Of a DNA stretch of 64,000 bases, positions 44,201 to 57,600 are shown one piece after another; the first letter of the stretch is position 1; every line of letters starts with the position of its first letter. Below the pieces are notes generated by a model, which was not told where the DNA came from, did no database searches, and saw only the letters and a program-made list of their open reading frames with translations. The DNA lies in assembly GCA_020744425.1 (NCBI GenBank), contig JAGMUV010000008.1, forward strand, positions 496,001 to 560,000, read 5' to 3'. The position numbers were made by a program, and so were the translations under genes. The stretch is from Dactylonectria macrodidyma (lineage: Eukaryota > Ascomycota > Sordariomycetes > Hypocreales > Nectriaceae).

Positions 44201-44504
44201 TATAATGGATTTAGATATAACTAGTACTTATATATTACTTATTAAATTTAATATATTTAGTAGTATTATTAAAATAAGTATAGTTAAGTTAATAACTATA
44301 AGTAAGGCTATTATACTAAAGCTAAAGAAGTAATTATAGTACTTATATTATAAAAGATAAGTATATAATACTAGTATTTTTTCTATACTTATATAGTTAG
44401 TAGTTAGTTTAAGGTTAGTTAAACTGTCTTACTTAATAATAAAAGGATTAATAAAGATAAAGCTACTTACTAGTTAAGCTAAATTTATTATAATTATAGC
44501 GTAT

Positions 44505-44645
44505 ATAATAAGCATGTAGCGCATCCAAGTATGCAGCGCACTTATACTGTATACTTTAAAAGCTAAACCTTAAATTTTCTAAAACAGCCTATCTAGACCT
44601 GAGATTTTTAGGGATTTAATTTTAAATCTTTAATTAAAAAGTATT
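44505..44645. repeat. AT-rich long repeat, inverted partial copy 3
   Basis: The reverse complement reads actttttaattaaagattta, then ttttagaaaatttaaggttt and agtataagtgcgctgcatac, matching the end of copies 1 and 2. With copies 1 and 2 it brackets 39.3-44.6 kb in opposite orientation. Confidence 0.6.
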
Positions 44646-44650
44646 ATATA

Positions 44651-45010
44651 TGACGGCTTGCCTGCCTCCGGAAATGGTAGTCTTGGCCTACCATTTCGGC
44701 GGTTGCTAAACCGGGAAATCCTCAGTCCTACAATCACTCGCTGCTTTTGCGCTGTGTATAAAGCGGCCAGTCCCAGCCCTGCATCCCTATATACCTCTAT
44801 CGTCTCTTTCTCTTACTTTTTTCTCCTTTAACATTATATAACCTTTAGTTCAGCGACACCACCTTAACTTACACTACACACAGGTCATTCTTCTTCGTTA
44901 GTCCTTCGCTAAGTAAGATATCTTTATTGCTTAAATTTCTTCCTTTCTTTAATATCTTCGCAGTATCTTAATTAATAGTATAGACTATCACTCATCGCCA
45001 TGATATAAGC
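44651..45010. other. GC-richer segment with promoter-like features
   Basis: Begins tgacggcttgcctgcctccg right after the AT block. A TATA-like tataaagcgg lies near 44757 and a pyrimidine-rich stretch (cgtctctttctcttactttt) near 44803. This could be an LTR or the promoter of a transposon whose body follows. No second copy was found in the window. Confidence 0.4.
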
Positions 45011-48000
45011 ACAATTGACCAGTGCCCCAGCACTCTATCCACATCATCCCCAATCATCCTACTCCTTAGTAGTCAGCCCCTTTTAGCTTTTACTAAATTA
45101 CTAAAAATAGCAATTCGACAATTAAACGAACCGAGCATAGCTATATATATTATCGACTTCATGCATTAGCCCCTATCATCCGCCAGCCGTTTATCTATAA
45201 CCCCTGGCTTATAGTCAGGATGACCGAGCGCGGGCGTCTGGTCTACCGTAGTCTCGGCTAGGCAAGCTGGCTGACAAAGTAGTAATAGGTTTCCTCTTAG
45301 ATAGGGCGACGAATGATCGTCAAAGGTTCTTAAGATTACCGCTTCATTGCCATAGGCGAGGAGATGAGAGGGGCTGGCGGGGGAGTGTACGGCTTGCTGA
45401 GGAAGCAGACTAACGACTACTGGTGGCAGCGACAGGGCTTAGTACGCCGGTCTCACGTTAAGTAAACCTTAGTCCACAAGAATCCATGCCCAGCGCAACC
45501 GTTCTGGTCACACGGAGGCTTCCTCGTGTCCAACGGGGAGCCAGCCGGATATTAATTATCAGTTGCCTTATCTCCATTTCCTAAGAAGGAAGGTAGACGT
45601 ATTAAGACGATAGTACTAGTACTATGATAAGGCGACGGAGGTATGTTATAGCCTCAGAGGATGACCGATCATTACTAAGTAGTAGTGCGCTCTTATTAAT
45701 TTATACAAGCTGTCAGACTTCTGCAGCACTCCTGATTGCCCTTACTTTAAATAATAGGTTCGACTGCCCCTAGGCCTCGTCAATTCTGCCTTGACCACGA
45801 TTATAAGACAGATCTAGAGCTGGCTGAACTGCCCGAATAGAACATAAGGGTATGCTAGCCGTATAAGGGGATGGAGAGGATTCCTGCAGTAAGATGCATT
45901 ATGACTCAACTGTAATAGCGAGGGGCGGTGATGGTATCATTCTTGCCAAGGGTTGCCAGGCATGTTCGGGGATGATGCATTCATCTTTAATTATAATGCT
46001 CGAGCGCTTAGATAGAATCGCTTCCAGGCGATACCATCCAATAAAGATAAGGAGAGGTAGCTAGCTGATCAAAGTCTAGTAAGCTGTATTATAGGATGAG
46101 GAGAAAGAGAAGGATGTGATCCTTCCAGGTTGTTTAGCTCTGCTCTGGTCAAACCAACTGCCTTGCCCGAAGAGGCAGCTCTACTGTCAGCTCGCGAGCT
46201 GGCTGGCGAAAAGGGGGCCCATTAGACAAATCATAGCTAAGCTCACCGCTAACAGAGCCACATTACTAACATTTCTACCCATTTCCGTGCGCATCGAGTC
46301 AGTCTGACCCTTCTCTCCTAAGTCTAGCTGAATCAAACCCTGTTTAGGGGGGTCGCTAGTTAGCCCTGTTTGCTCGATAATCGAGACGCTCTCATTCCCC
46401 ATTAAAGGAGAGTGGCTTGCCCTCATAGGTAGAGAGAGAGTAACTTAATAAAAGCTAGAGATCCTCCGCTCCTAGATCGTTCTTAATCCTGCAATGCTTT
46501 CTATCCATACTTCTCATTCCTGAACAGCTCTTTGCTTTACGCTCACTATTATAGACCATCCCTTAAAGATCAAGCAATAGGATCCTTCTAAGCTAAAACG
46601 AAAGCCCAATCTTCGTATAAGGAATCCTAAGCTGCGGTCAGCCCTTTCTAATGCCTCCTTTGCTCAGTCTATAGCGTGTGACGCAGAGAATCCTTGGCCT
46701 TTTGTAGGCGGGGAGGAATTGACTAACGTCGATCCCTATGCAGAGTTCCTGTTAATAGAGGAAATCATTAACGAGGTGATCCGTTCTGCCACTATTAACA
46801 ACGCAAGGGACAGTATCGACACACCGAATCATGCCGCTATTCTAAAAGCTATCTCCAATTCCATTCCCCCCTATTCCGGCGATGAGAGAGCAGGTGACAG
46901 CATCAAGACGCTAAGTCTTCAGAATGACATGCCTAAATGCAATAGTAATAGTCAAGGTAGTATCCTAGAATCCCTATCCTAAGATAAGAAGCTTATAAAG
47001 ACTGATAGAGACTGCTATTACTATAGAAAAAGATAAAGAACAGGGTATTTATAAGATGTCTCCTAAACACACCATTGCCCCAGTAGCCACTCCTAACTCC
47101 ATTCCAGGCTAATAAGTTAATCTTAGTAATCTAGCTAGTAGAATGCAGACTGCATCCAAAAATGTAATACTCCTTAATGCACTATTACTATTAGTCTTAG
47201 GTAGTGAAGAGCCAGATAATAATCCTCAGTCCTTATCCATCCTCACTCAACCGCCTCCCGCAGTAACTAAGGGTAAGAATCATTCCCTACAGGAGGAGGA
47301 GTATAATAATAGCACTGAGCATAGAGACACTCTAGAGGCTGATTATTATAAGGACATTATTAAATCGACCCTTACTAAATCGGGTTTTAAATATGCCTCA
47401 CCCTACTTAATAAATATATCTCTCTCATCAGGCTTAACTACACTATCCACGCCTCCCTTACCTTCCTTACTTTTAAAGGATAAGACGCTATAAAACTCTA
47501 TCTAGGCTCAAGCAGGAGGCACTTTGGGTTAGAGCGGCCTTAGTCTAATAGCTATGGATCTTAGCCATTATGCAAGCAGCACTCAGGAGCCTGAAGTCTG
47601 CTCTTCAGAGAAGTAACCAGTTAATAACATGAGTTAGGGCTGAGACTGTTATAGAGGCGATAGTAAACCTTATTCTACGGGGTTAGGAGGCTTCTGTGCA
47701 TAGGCCCTTAAATAAAGAGCCTGAGGTTTATATATGCTTTATAGTAATTACTATAAGAGTGATAATAGTAATAGTGATAATAATAATAATAATAATGAAA
47801 GGGGTTAATAGTCTCTAGAGCTCGATAGGGCTGATAGGTTAAGGCGATGTAGTAAGAGCATTCCTATTAAGGCCTTGCTTAATAATGCTAAATACTGTTC
47901 TGCTTAGAGCACTAAGGACAGTAAGCAGGATTATAATAGTAATAAGGATAAGGATGAAGATAAGGCTTATGAAAAGCAATAAGGCAAATACTATTATTCC

Positions 48001-48180
48001 TATAAGCCCTTAGCTAGCATTAAGCGCTATTACTATAAGTATACTACTTACTAACGCCTAACGAATAACACACAATCAGTACTAAGTGGTTAGACGCTAG
48101 CATCTTATATACTCAGCCCGTCCTCATTATATACTACATTAGACGATTTAAAAACTAGGCATGATTTTATAACATTTCAG
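45011..48180. other. Decayed transposon body, family unknown
   Basis: Frames on the plus strand can be followed through stops in patches: GEEMRGAGGGVYGLLRKQT and PFWSHGGFLVSNGEPAG near 45350-45550, AEFLLIEEIINEVIRSATIN near 46740-46800, and an open 116-codon frame at 47143-47493. None matches a family I recognise. A (taa) microsatellite lies near 47776-47797. Confidence 0.4.
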
Positions 48181-48715
48181 GAGCGCCGCAAGGTCTCGAG
48201 GCCCTCCGCCAGTTTACTACGTAATATAGCAATTAATATTAAGCGCCTTCATCATAAAAGACTATCTTTAAGATCAAGATCTACCTAGTTAACCTACAGA
48301 AGGAAGAATACTTAGGCAAGAGGTATCCTTAGCCTAATGTTATCCTAGGCGATATCTAATAAAACCGAAGTTAAGTCAGTTCTCGCCAGCTTTAAAGAAT
48401 GGCTACTTAAGAATATTTCGCTTAAACGCATAACTAAGAATAATAAAATAACTTTCTAAGTATAGTTTAACTAGACTCTTTATATAAAGCATAGGCATAC
48501 TAGTAGTATAGTTCAGGATCGAGTTAATTTACCCTTAATATAAATGAAGAGCAGGATCAAGCATACTTTAGCTCTAAGAGCTAAATACACTCTATAGGAA
48601 GATAATCTTCTTATTAAGTTAAAGGAGGGCAAGGAGATACTAGCATGGCCTGAGATTCACCAGCGGTTCTATAAGGCCCATCTAAGGCAGTCCGTTAAGA
48701 GTCTATAAGTACATT
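48181..48715 (+). pseudogene. Myb-associated repeat element, 48-kb copy with Myb-like domain
   Basis: The first 300 bases match the ORF at 27370-27670. After a gap the frame reads LALRAKYTL, a TAG at a Gln-type position, EDNLLIKLKEGKEILAWPEI and VHYSTKLKSRKRL, which has the Trp and spacing of a fungal Myb/SANT-type domain (EDnLLikLKE..WpEI.qrF, QVhYsTKLK). Many stops, all TAA/TAG. A DNA-binding protein of a dispersed family, destroyed by RIP. Confidence 0.55.
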
Positions 48716-49906
48716 ACTCTACGAAACTTAAGAGTCGTAAGAGACTCTAGGATATTATTAGCAGTGAATGTTAAGTCTGCCTAGTGACTTAGTCACTATA
48801 TGTCTTAATAGAGTTTAATAGGCGAAGAATAGCCTATAAGCTAAAGGAGAAATAGGGCTAAGTTTATGTAATTATTCTAAGACAGCGTATACAAGCCTTT
48901 AGGTATGCTACTATATAACATTAGTAGGGAATTAGGAACATTAAAGCTAGGTAGTTAACCTAAATAGCTAGGCTAGGATGTAGTTAGAATATAATGCTTT
49001 AATATACGATGCCTATCTTCTCCCTTATACTATATAGCTGAGTGCTTAATATAACCGGATACAGTTATCCGTAGAAGCTGGTTAACCCTTAAGTAATACT
49101 GAACCCATCCTCCTAGTAACTGCACTAAGTTGCATTAATTATAAAGAATAAATATCTACTAAGATCAGCAACGAGATAATATCGCCTTAACCCTCTACTT
49201 AATAAAGAATATTAAGTCTAGTAGCTATTTCCTCTCTTTAGAATATGGGCATCCTTCGTTTAAAAGCTAATAATAATAGTATATATAAGGTTAAAGCACT
49301 ACTAGCCAAGTCTTAGTAAGGAGAATAAGTCATTATCTTATAAAGTGGGCAGACTATTTATAATAATTCATAGGTTAAGAAAGACGATATTATAGCTAAT
49401 ATAATTAATGATTTTAATACTATATACAAAAGCCATAGTAGGAAACCATACTAGTATTACGTTACTTAAGAAACGATCTTATTATAGAAAGTTTAAATAT
49501 CTTATGAGTTAGAAAAGGACGTTCCTATACAAAGGACTCTTAGATTGAAGATTCTAAGATAAGTATATGTTTAATTAAGGACTAGGAGAAGAATGAAACT
49601 ACCTCATTTAAGAAGATAATTAAGGGTAGGCATAATATGAATCCTAGGACTAGTAGGGGTGGGAAGTAACGTAGGAATAAGTAACTCACTTAGTTATATA
49701 TATATAGGGGTCTATTAATCAAGCTATATATTTTTTCTACTAGTAGAATTTTCTAAACGTTTATATAAGTGATTCTATATATTAGTCTTACTATATTATC
49801 TCTACTGTAATAGCATGGCCGTATCTTATGCTAAGCGAAGTATAGAGCATAATTAGACTAGTGAATAGAACTGAACTAAAGAGATAGGCGATATACTGGC
49901 GTCTAG
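48716..49906. other. Decayed repeat, nothing recognised
   Basis: AT-rich with no open frame of note; probably the tail of the preceding element. Confidence 0.35.
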
Positions 49907-50197
49907 TATAGTAATGGCTGCGAAACTTGTCCGCTAATTGAATATTAGGACTAAAATCAGGGCTATATGGCGGTGTATAGTGCGATTATCTATTAGATAC
50001 GGAATATAACTGCAAGGTAGTACTAATATTTCTGCCCATCTATTTGTAGCTGATATGGATGATAGGAGCCGTTTCTGGCTTTATTATGTCCCTCCGGCCA
50101 AGGTACGTACCCAGCCACAATGCGCCATAAGTATGTAGTCTGTACGGGAAATCATTTAATATTCTGTTAGCAGATATGTTTCGCGGCCCTTACTGGA
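49907..50197. mobile_element. Second copy of the long-arm MITE, RIP-mutated
   Basis: Left end tatagtaatggctgcgaaac followed by ttgtccgctaattgaatatt corresponds to the left arm at 12040. Right end gtttcgcggcccttactgg, preceded by tctgtacgggaaatc, corresponds to the right arm. Differences are largely C-to-T and G-to-A. The centre is longer than in the 12-kb copy. No clear target duplication remains. Confidence 0.65.
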
Positions 50198-50714
50198 CAT
50201 AGCTAGCGAGGCTCAGACAAGAGCGCCCATATTAGTAGGCAAGTGCTAACTGATAAGAATTAGATGAACGAAGAGTGGTTAGAGCCCCTATCCTCTTCCA
50301 CTTTATCTATAGCGCTAAACACTAAGTACATACATACATAGTATAACATGGATCTGGTTAAGCTTTCTAGGAGACAGTCAGAGAGCCATTAAGTGCTATG
50401 TTAATAAGCCTCTTCTAGCTTATAGAGCAGGCTAGCTTGCAGTGGGGTAGAAGGTTAAGAATCATCTATAATAACTCGGGGTTGCTGCTTTATTACTAGA
50501 CGCTTAATACTTAAGGCAAGGTTAAGCCTTTACAGCCTAGTATTTTATATATTAAAAACCTCTCATTGGCCGATGTCTATATCATCTCCACTATTTTCTA
50601 AATCGGTCTCTTCCTAACCCCAGCCATCGATAATAATAGAGTCTTAGAAGGCGTTTTCTATCTTTCCTAGCTGAGCAACATTAACTATCTTCTAGTTTTT
50701 GACATCGTTTGAGC
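50198..50714. other. Decayed repeat, nothing recognised
   Basis: No frame or repeat signature beyond AT-rich filler was seen. Confidence 0.3.
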
Positions 50715-51090
50715 AAGGGCGTCTTTAACCAAAAGCACAGATCTCTCTGTTTTTACTAAGGATAAGGATCTAAATTGACTAAGGGCAAGGATCTAAATTG
50801 ACTAAGGGAAGGATCTAATTTGACTAAGAGCAGGGACCTCTTTTTGACTAAAAGCACAGATCTCTTTTTTTTATTATAGTACTCTGTACTGTAAGGATAA
50901 GGTGATTTGACTAAGAGTAGGGATCTTGTTGAATTGGAGACCTATGGTTTAGAATAGTTACTGTACTAGGACATATGTAAGGCGACCTTACACTTTTGCC
51001 ACAGTGAGCTATTCAACAGATCTCTTGACTAAAAGTAAAGACCTCTTTTTAGCTACTGCAAAAAGCATCTCTTTGACTAAGAGCAGGGAG
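50715..51090. repeat. Degenerate tandem array of gactaa-type units
   Basis: About ten units of the form ttgactaagrgcagggatct (variants gactaaaagcacagatctc, gactaagggcaaggatct) occur at irregular 20-28 base spacing with some gaps. Reverse-complemented, the core ttagtcaa then atcc/atcy resembles the 19-base unit at 9386-9640. Confidence 0.6.
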
Positions 51091-51649
51091 ATGCTTAAAG
51101 CAAGGAATATCTACGTACTGTAATACAGTGACTTGCAGAGAACGTGTCGCAGTTGCCTCATGTGCCTGGAGGAACTACGAAGTGCCTGGAGGAACTACGA
51201 AGTAAGTTCCGGAAGGTTCTTTAGCCTCTCCTTACCCGACATATACAAAGCACGGACCAGTTTCGCTAAGACTTTGTCGATTTTACAGTATTATTTATAT
51301 AATTTTACTGTCACTTTTTACTGTGAGCAGCGGCTTAGATGGTTGCTTTTTAGTCGGGGTGGTGTGTTTGTAGTCTCTTCCTTATGTGAGCGATGGCTTA
51401 CGCGGTTTCTTTTTAGTTAGGGTGGTGAGTTTATGGTTTCTTTGATGAAGAGATATATAGACTTTTACTATTATAAGTCTATCGTACCCGTGCGAGAGAA
51501 GGAGACATTAAAGGATATTACTGCTTTACAGCTTATAAATATAACTGCTAAGGTGTATGCTATGACTTGGCCTCAGCATCGTCAGAATCGCACTAGAGAG
51601 AAGTGTTATCTTCCTCCTCGGCTTCAGTTACTAAAGTAGACTCTGATAT
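51091..51649. other. Short duplications between array and helicase remnant
   Basis: A perfect 20-base duplication, gtgcctggaggaactacgaa, sits at 51162-51201. A looser 65-base duplication (gtgagcagcggcttagatgg / gtgagcgatggcttacgcgg) sits at about 51322-51440. Plus-strand frames here are open but show no motif. Confidence 0.5.
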
Positions 51650-54600
51650 TATATCCTAATCCTAAAACCAGCTCTCGTGTCTATAGTCACATTCGAAGCA
51701 CTGCCTTATCTAGTCCCCCAGCCTCTCTAGCTTATAAACGCTATCCTTCATTTATCTATCTAATACATTCTTCGGTTTGATAAAATCGCCTCATACTAGT
51801 CTTTAGAAGAGATATAGCCCCTCTTACCTCTCCGCCCTCGAAAGCTGTACATATAAGCTTATAAAACTAGGCCTTGTCGCTATGCTGCTACTATGAATGC
51901 CTTTGAGGTTAAGAAGGACGTTTAAGAACTGCTTACCCTAGCTTTTCTAGTCCGTTATAGCGAAGGCGGGGGTGCATAGGGGTCCTATTCTATAGGTAAC
52001 TAACCGAAAGCCTGGCTTGCTTCTTGAGCTAGGATTCTTTTTTCGTATAGAGTTAGGGATAATTACTGTTTTACTCTTAATGAGGAGCGTACCTTTTGGA
52101 AGTCTGGGTACTGCGAGGTCTATGATATTATCTGACTGGAGAAGAATGGCTGCCGGGGGGCCTAGGTAGAGCGTTACATTACTAGTAATAGTAATAGTGC
52201 TGCAGGTAAGGTCAGGAAAGATGTTAACTGCCTTAAAGGGCGCCCTATTGACCAGCTTTAACCCAGTGAGCTGGTTCTAGGTCACTACTACTAGCATCCC
52301 TTACACATAGAAGAACAACCCAAGGGTTAGGAGTTATAAGTCGTCTTCATAGCAGAGCATATCGTATAGCTCTTCTATACGTAACCGCTTTCCTGCTTTA
52401 GTAGTGTACTTTACTATGAAGATCGAGATATACTTACCCTGGGCGCGAGCTCACTGCATAATGGCCGCTATATTCAGGTCCTACCTATCTTAGTTTAGAA
52501 GTATAATCGCCTGCAGCCTATTAGCGAAAGAGGGCTAGGATGCTTAGTTAAATAGGCGATGATATAGCTATTAGAAGTCTAGCTCAGTCTACTGCCTATT
52601 GCGAAGACGCCAGAAGAAGCCACGTAACCTTATACACCTAGCAGTGCGGACCTATTCATAAAGTATGACGATAGTTATAAACTAGAGGAATAGTTTATAT
52701 ACTGCTATATGCTTTGCTAAGCTCTCCGGTCTCTATCTACTGTGTTCTCTAGGCTCTAGTAAGAGGAGGCTGGTCTGTCTAACTGGCTTAAACTAGAAGA
52801 AGTTACTAAAGAAGATGACAATTAGGATCTTACTAAAAGGGCGATACGCATTATCTTTATATAGCCTTAAGCGGCTGTCTACAGATGCTAGCATAAGGCC
52901 GCCTACCTGGCTGATCTTATTAACGATTAATATGGTCTTGCTCTTCTAATATAGCTTCTATTCTTCTAATATATTCCTTATAGTCTTTATCTTATCTTTG
53001 AATCTAATATTATATACTAAATAGAGAGTTACTCTACTAATAAGTATAGTCACGTTTCTACTAGCGCCTATTAGGAGTAATATATAAAGGCTGCCTTTTA
53101 ACTAGAATATATCCTTAATAGCGTATATAATGCGAGATTTTCCCGTGCCCCCTTTACTATTAATATATTAGAAGTATTACTTGCCCTTCTCTTCTTAGAG
53201 CTAAGTACTGTGCTTATCGAGGAATACTACTAGTAGTAATACTACTATTGACTGTAGCTTATTTAAGGTCTACTGCCTCGCCAGACTTAGAGCGATGTTA
53301 ATATATAATATATAAGGGCTGACTTCAAGACGCATTTGACCCCCTAGACCGACCCCGCTGGCTAGTGTTTCTTCCGTCTGAGCAGGCCACTGTAGGACAT
53401 CCGGCCTCCTATAGGGCCTATTAGTATGTGCAGATAACTCATTACTCTCCTTGCCCTGGATATTTGCTGTAATGCTAGTATCTTCTTTCTTCTAGAGCTT
53501 TAATATTATATCGATTTCCTCTTGAGTAAGGAGGCCCATGCCCTAGAAAGGTGAATCTTAAATGTCTTACAGTATTGTATAAAACTGTCGGCCGTGCTAG
53601 GCGGCAGTATTATCGTCCTCCCCTATATTAATTGCTCTCGCTTCTTCATATAAGCTTTTTAGCGCCGAACTTATAGGCATATCCTTGATTTCGCTTCTCC
53701 AGACTGCGGATAGGATACCCAGAAAGGCATCATAATACTCTTATAAGTCGATGTTCTTATCATCCGCCCTAGCGCCGTCCTCCTCCCCGATTTGATCGCT
53801 AAAGGCATGCGAATCCACAATCTCTTCAAAGTCCTAGTCCAGACTCTAAAGCTTATAGTCAACCTGAGCGTCTTCTGCAGAAATATGTAATAAAGCGATA
53901 TTATGGACGTAAGAGTGAACTTAGTTACTTAGCCTTTCTTATAACCTTCGCTAAAGTCTAGGTATATTATCCGCTAGCTCGCTTTAAAACCTTTCCTAAG
54001 GAATAAATAGAATAAGATATAAGACTGCGTTCTTATTAATACTCTATAAGCACTTCTCTTTATATTATAGGGCCTTAATACTTACTTCTTTACGAAGTTT
54101 TCATCTTATTCATCGAACTTATCTATAAGACGACTATTAAAGACAGGTACTGCTGTTTTGTCAGGAGTTCGGAGGCATTGAACCCAGCCTTTACAGACTG
54201 TTGCTATTTATAGAAAAGGAATTAGTATTATGCCTCTTTAGTAGGACCTTTCTTTCTTTAAGACTATAAAGGACATATAGTTATAGAAGCAGAGGTCTTA
54301 GAGGATTGGGCTGCGGTATTTATAAGCCTCTAAGTAGGGCAACTTAAAACCATCTGCTTAGAAATAAATATTGTCTGGTTATAGCTCTTAACTAAGCGCT
54401 AATAGAGCTTCCCGCAGACCCGGCTACTATTTAATATAGGCCTAATATAAGGAATTAAGATGCACCCAGGTCTAAGTAAGAATATTTATAAAGTTAGTCC
54501 TAAAGCCAAGCAAATAGCTAAGTACCTCGGGTTATAAGAGCTTTCTACTTATAAAAATGCGGTTTATAATATATAGTAAGAACGATTTGGTCTTATCTCC

Positions 54601-57600
54601 TACTATTAATACTGATATAGTACTTAGATTGCTTGGTTTCTTTTATTATTATTAGGCTAGATCTAATAGCTTTACGGTAAGGGCAAGCCGCTTTTATATA
54701 GGAGCATTAAGCTTTATAGTATAGTTATAGATATAGTATATAAGCACTAGCCCTTTTTTCTATATAAGAATCATTAATATATTATAGTTATGCTATAGCC
54801 TTATAGTCATACTCTGGTTATATTAATTGACTATATAATAGTCTTGCTTTACTTTAAGTAGGCCGTCGTCTATAAAGCCAGTCTCTGGCATAAGTCTCTA
54901 AGGAGCCTGGAAATAGTATAGCTGCGTTTTACATTTTACTAGCCCCGCCTTTAAAACTTCTTTAATAAAGTACTTAATATATATAGCAGTATAGTAATAG
55001 ACCTAGTAGTAAGACGCAATAAAGTTAGCCTTATGCTTAAACCTCCTTAATAACTACTTAGCGTTATACATTGGCTTAGGCTTAAGCATAGTAGTCTTTT
55101 TATTACACTCTACTGCCTCCTTTAATAGGGCCTTATTCAGGGTTATAGTAAATATATTATTTATGAAGCTCTTAACCTTTGATTAGTATTCTCCTTTATT
55201 AGGATTGGCCATATTACGAATGAGATCTGATAAGGCTAGGTTACTATCTAACTATAGTAGGCCGTATAAGTAGAGAGCCCTGCGGTTATTAGTCTTAACG
55301 GTTATATAGTAATGGCTTATATTCCTATAAATAGACAGTTATTTGATATAAATGTAATACTTAAAAAAAAAAGAGATCTTATAAAAGAAGAAGAGTATTA
55401 AGCTAAGAGGGTTATAGACTGAGAGGGTTATTACCTATAGCGATATGCGTAGAGCATAAAGTAATGCTTTAGTAGTCTTATCATCCTATCCCTTATGCAC
55501 TACGAGCTTTAGCTTTACTGGGTTATTAATATTATTAGAGTTTAGAGTAAACTAAATAGCTATAAGGCTAAATACTACTATTATTAACCAGATCTTCTTC
55601 TGTATAGATAGGCAGCTCTTATTTAATAAAGGATATTAGCTACTATAAAGCGAGAGTTCTTTTATAAGTATAATAACGTCCCTATTTATAGTCTTTCTTA
55701 TTTTGAATATCTCCTTTTATGCTTAGTATAAGCGCTTAAGTATTAACCTCTAGTGTATTCTCTTAATATATTAAAAAGCCGATCGCTTCAGGCAGCTCTA
55801 GGCAATCCACTGGTTCTAAGACCTTACTATTATATTAAAGATAAGGAAGGAAAAGGCAGGGTATTAGGCATAATGCCCGCCATATTACTATAGAATGACT
55901 TTAGCCTAAGACTCTAGAGTCATATCTTATAGCAGGGGATTTACTAGGTCTTCTGCCTCATTCCGGTCTGCCACTCATAGTCCGCTGCAGCCATAAGGGA
56001 AGCAACTAGGGAATGTTTTTAGGAAATAGTCTAGGGAAAAGCCGTTCGCAAACTCGCGGCCATATAATACCTAGATAAACGGACGACCTAAGGAGCCATG
56101 AACCTGCATTAACAGGGCCTTGCCTACACCACCTTCATAGCTATCGTCAAACTGGCGCTCTGCCTACAGGGCCAGACTGATAAACTCTAACTTATCCTGC
56201 TCTGCGAAGGCAACCTGCTCGTCGATCAGGAACATCGCCAAGGAGCGCAGCTCAAATACCCGCTCTAACGTTTCCTCTGCCATCACCTCCTCTAAGCTAG
56301 GGGGTTGTTATACGCTATTTGCAGGCTCAGATTGTCCAGGTATACATCTAGATCTTTCTGCTAGCTTTATTGCAATGTCCTTGACTGTTAACGCTTGACT
56401 GGGAGGGTCCTGCTCTCGATCTGTTGGAAGTACGATCTAGGCTATCCGTATAAGCTCTTCTGCAGTCTCTTCTTCCTTTACTATGCGTTAGTAGGCTTAT
56501 ATTAGTATGTCGCTACTATCTTTAAAGGCCTAACTTTCTATCTCCTCTTCGTAGATTATGATATTAATATAAAGGGGGTTATTTATTTATAGTTACTATA
56601 ACGCTATGCAGAGGGCACTAGGTCGAATGCTAAGCAGTTTACTTATATCTTAAGGCATGGGCTGCTTTAAGCCGGTTAAAATCATATACACTTACTCTAA
56701 TATTAATATAAGTAGGTATAGTAGGATCGTAGTAGATAATAACTCTATATTATTAGAGAATACTATAATATGCTTTAAGACGTGCTTCTAATATATTAGG
56801 CCAGTTGCCTAGCTATATTAAATATTAAACTTAGTAATAAACCCATATACTGTATTAAGAGAGATCAGCTTCTTCTTAAGAGAGGTAAGGTCTTTTAGCT
56901 CTTCTGGATACTGATGCTTATAGCTAATAAGCATTATGCTCCTTATATATATATCCAAGACCTTGCCTCAGTCAAAAGCTGCTTAATAAGAAAAGCATAT
57001 TAGTACTATAGTCTTACCATCTCCCTTTAGAAAGCATCTCTTATATACTAATAAATTAGTTATTATTAAATGAATCTTATTAAATAGCGCCCTTTTCTAG
57101 TTAGTATAATCTAAGTCCTATAGCTTCTTCTATAAATAGTAAACTAAGTATACTACTATTTTTATACTGCCTTTATTATAGAAAGCTTTTAGAAAGGACT
57201 GAACTATATCGATCTTATACTATATAAGCATAGGGTTGCACTAATCATAGCGATTTAAAGCTACTTGCTTCTCTTAGAAGCATTGCTCTACTGCTTATAT
57301 TAGCCTGCTTAGCGCTTCCTTTTACTATATAATTATCTCTATAGACATCAGGTTAGGAGGAGCTGCCTATTAGGCCAGGATAGCGCCAGAAGGTCTATCT
57401 TACCTTAGCTAATAACATCTCCTAATTATTATCAGACTTCGCGCGCTCAAGAGACCTTAAGTACCTTAAGAAGGATTCATACTCTGGGTTTAGTAAATCT
57501 AGCTCCTATCTCGCCTCCCTAGCCCGTTAATAGCGCTTTCCTATATGCAATGCCAGCTCCTCTTAACATCGAGCCTCCTCCTCTTAACGCTAACGATGTC

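Larger units (their letters stand above)
38831..44650. other. Extremely AT-rich, gene-free block (probable RIP isochore)
   Basis: Nearly 6 kb of A/T-dominated sequence with TAA and TAG in every frame. It contains long diverged repeats (see separate entries) and ends abruptly near 44650, where GC content jumps. Such blocks form in ascomycetes when RIP acts on repeated DNA. The single clean GC-richer island is the solo LTR at 40198-40388. Confidence 0.75.
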
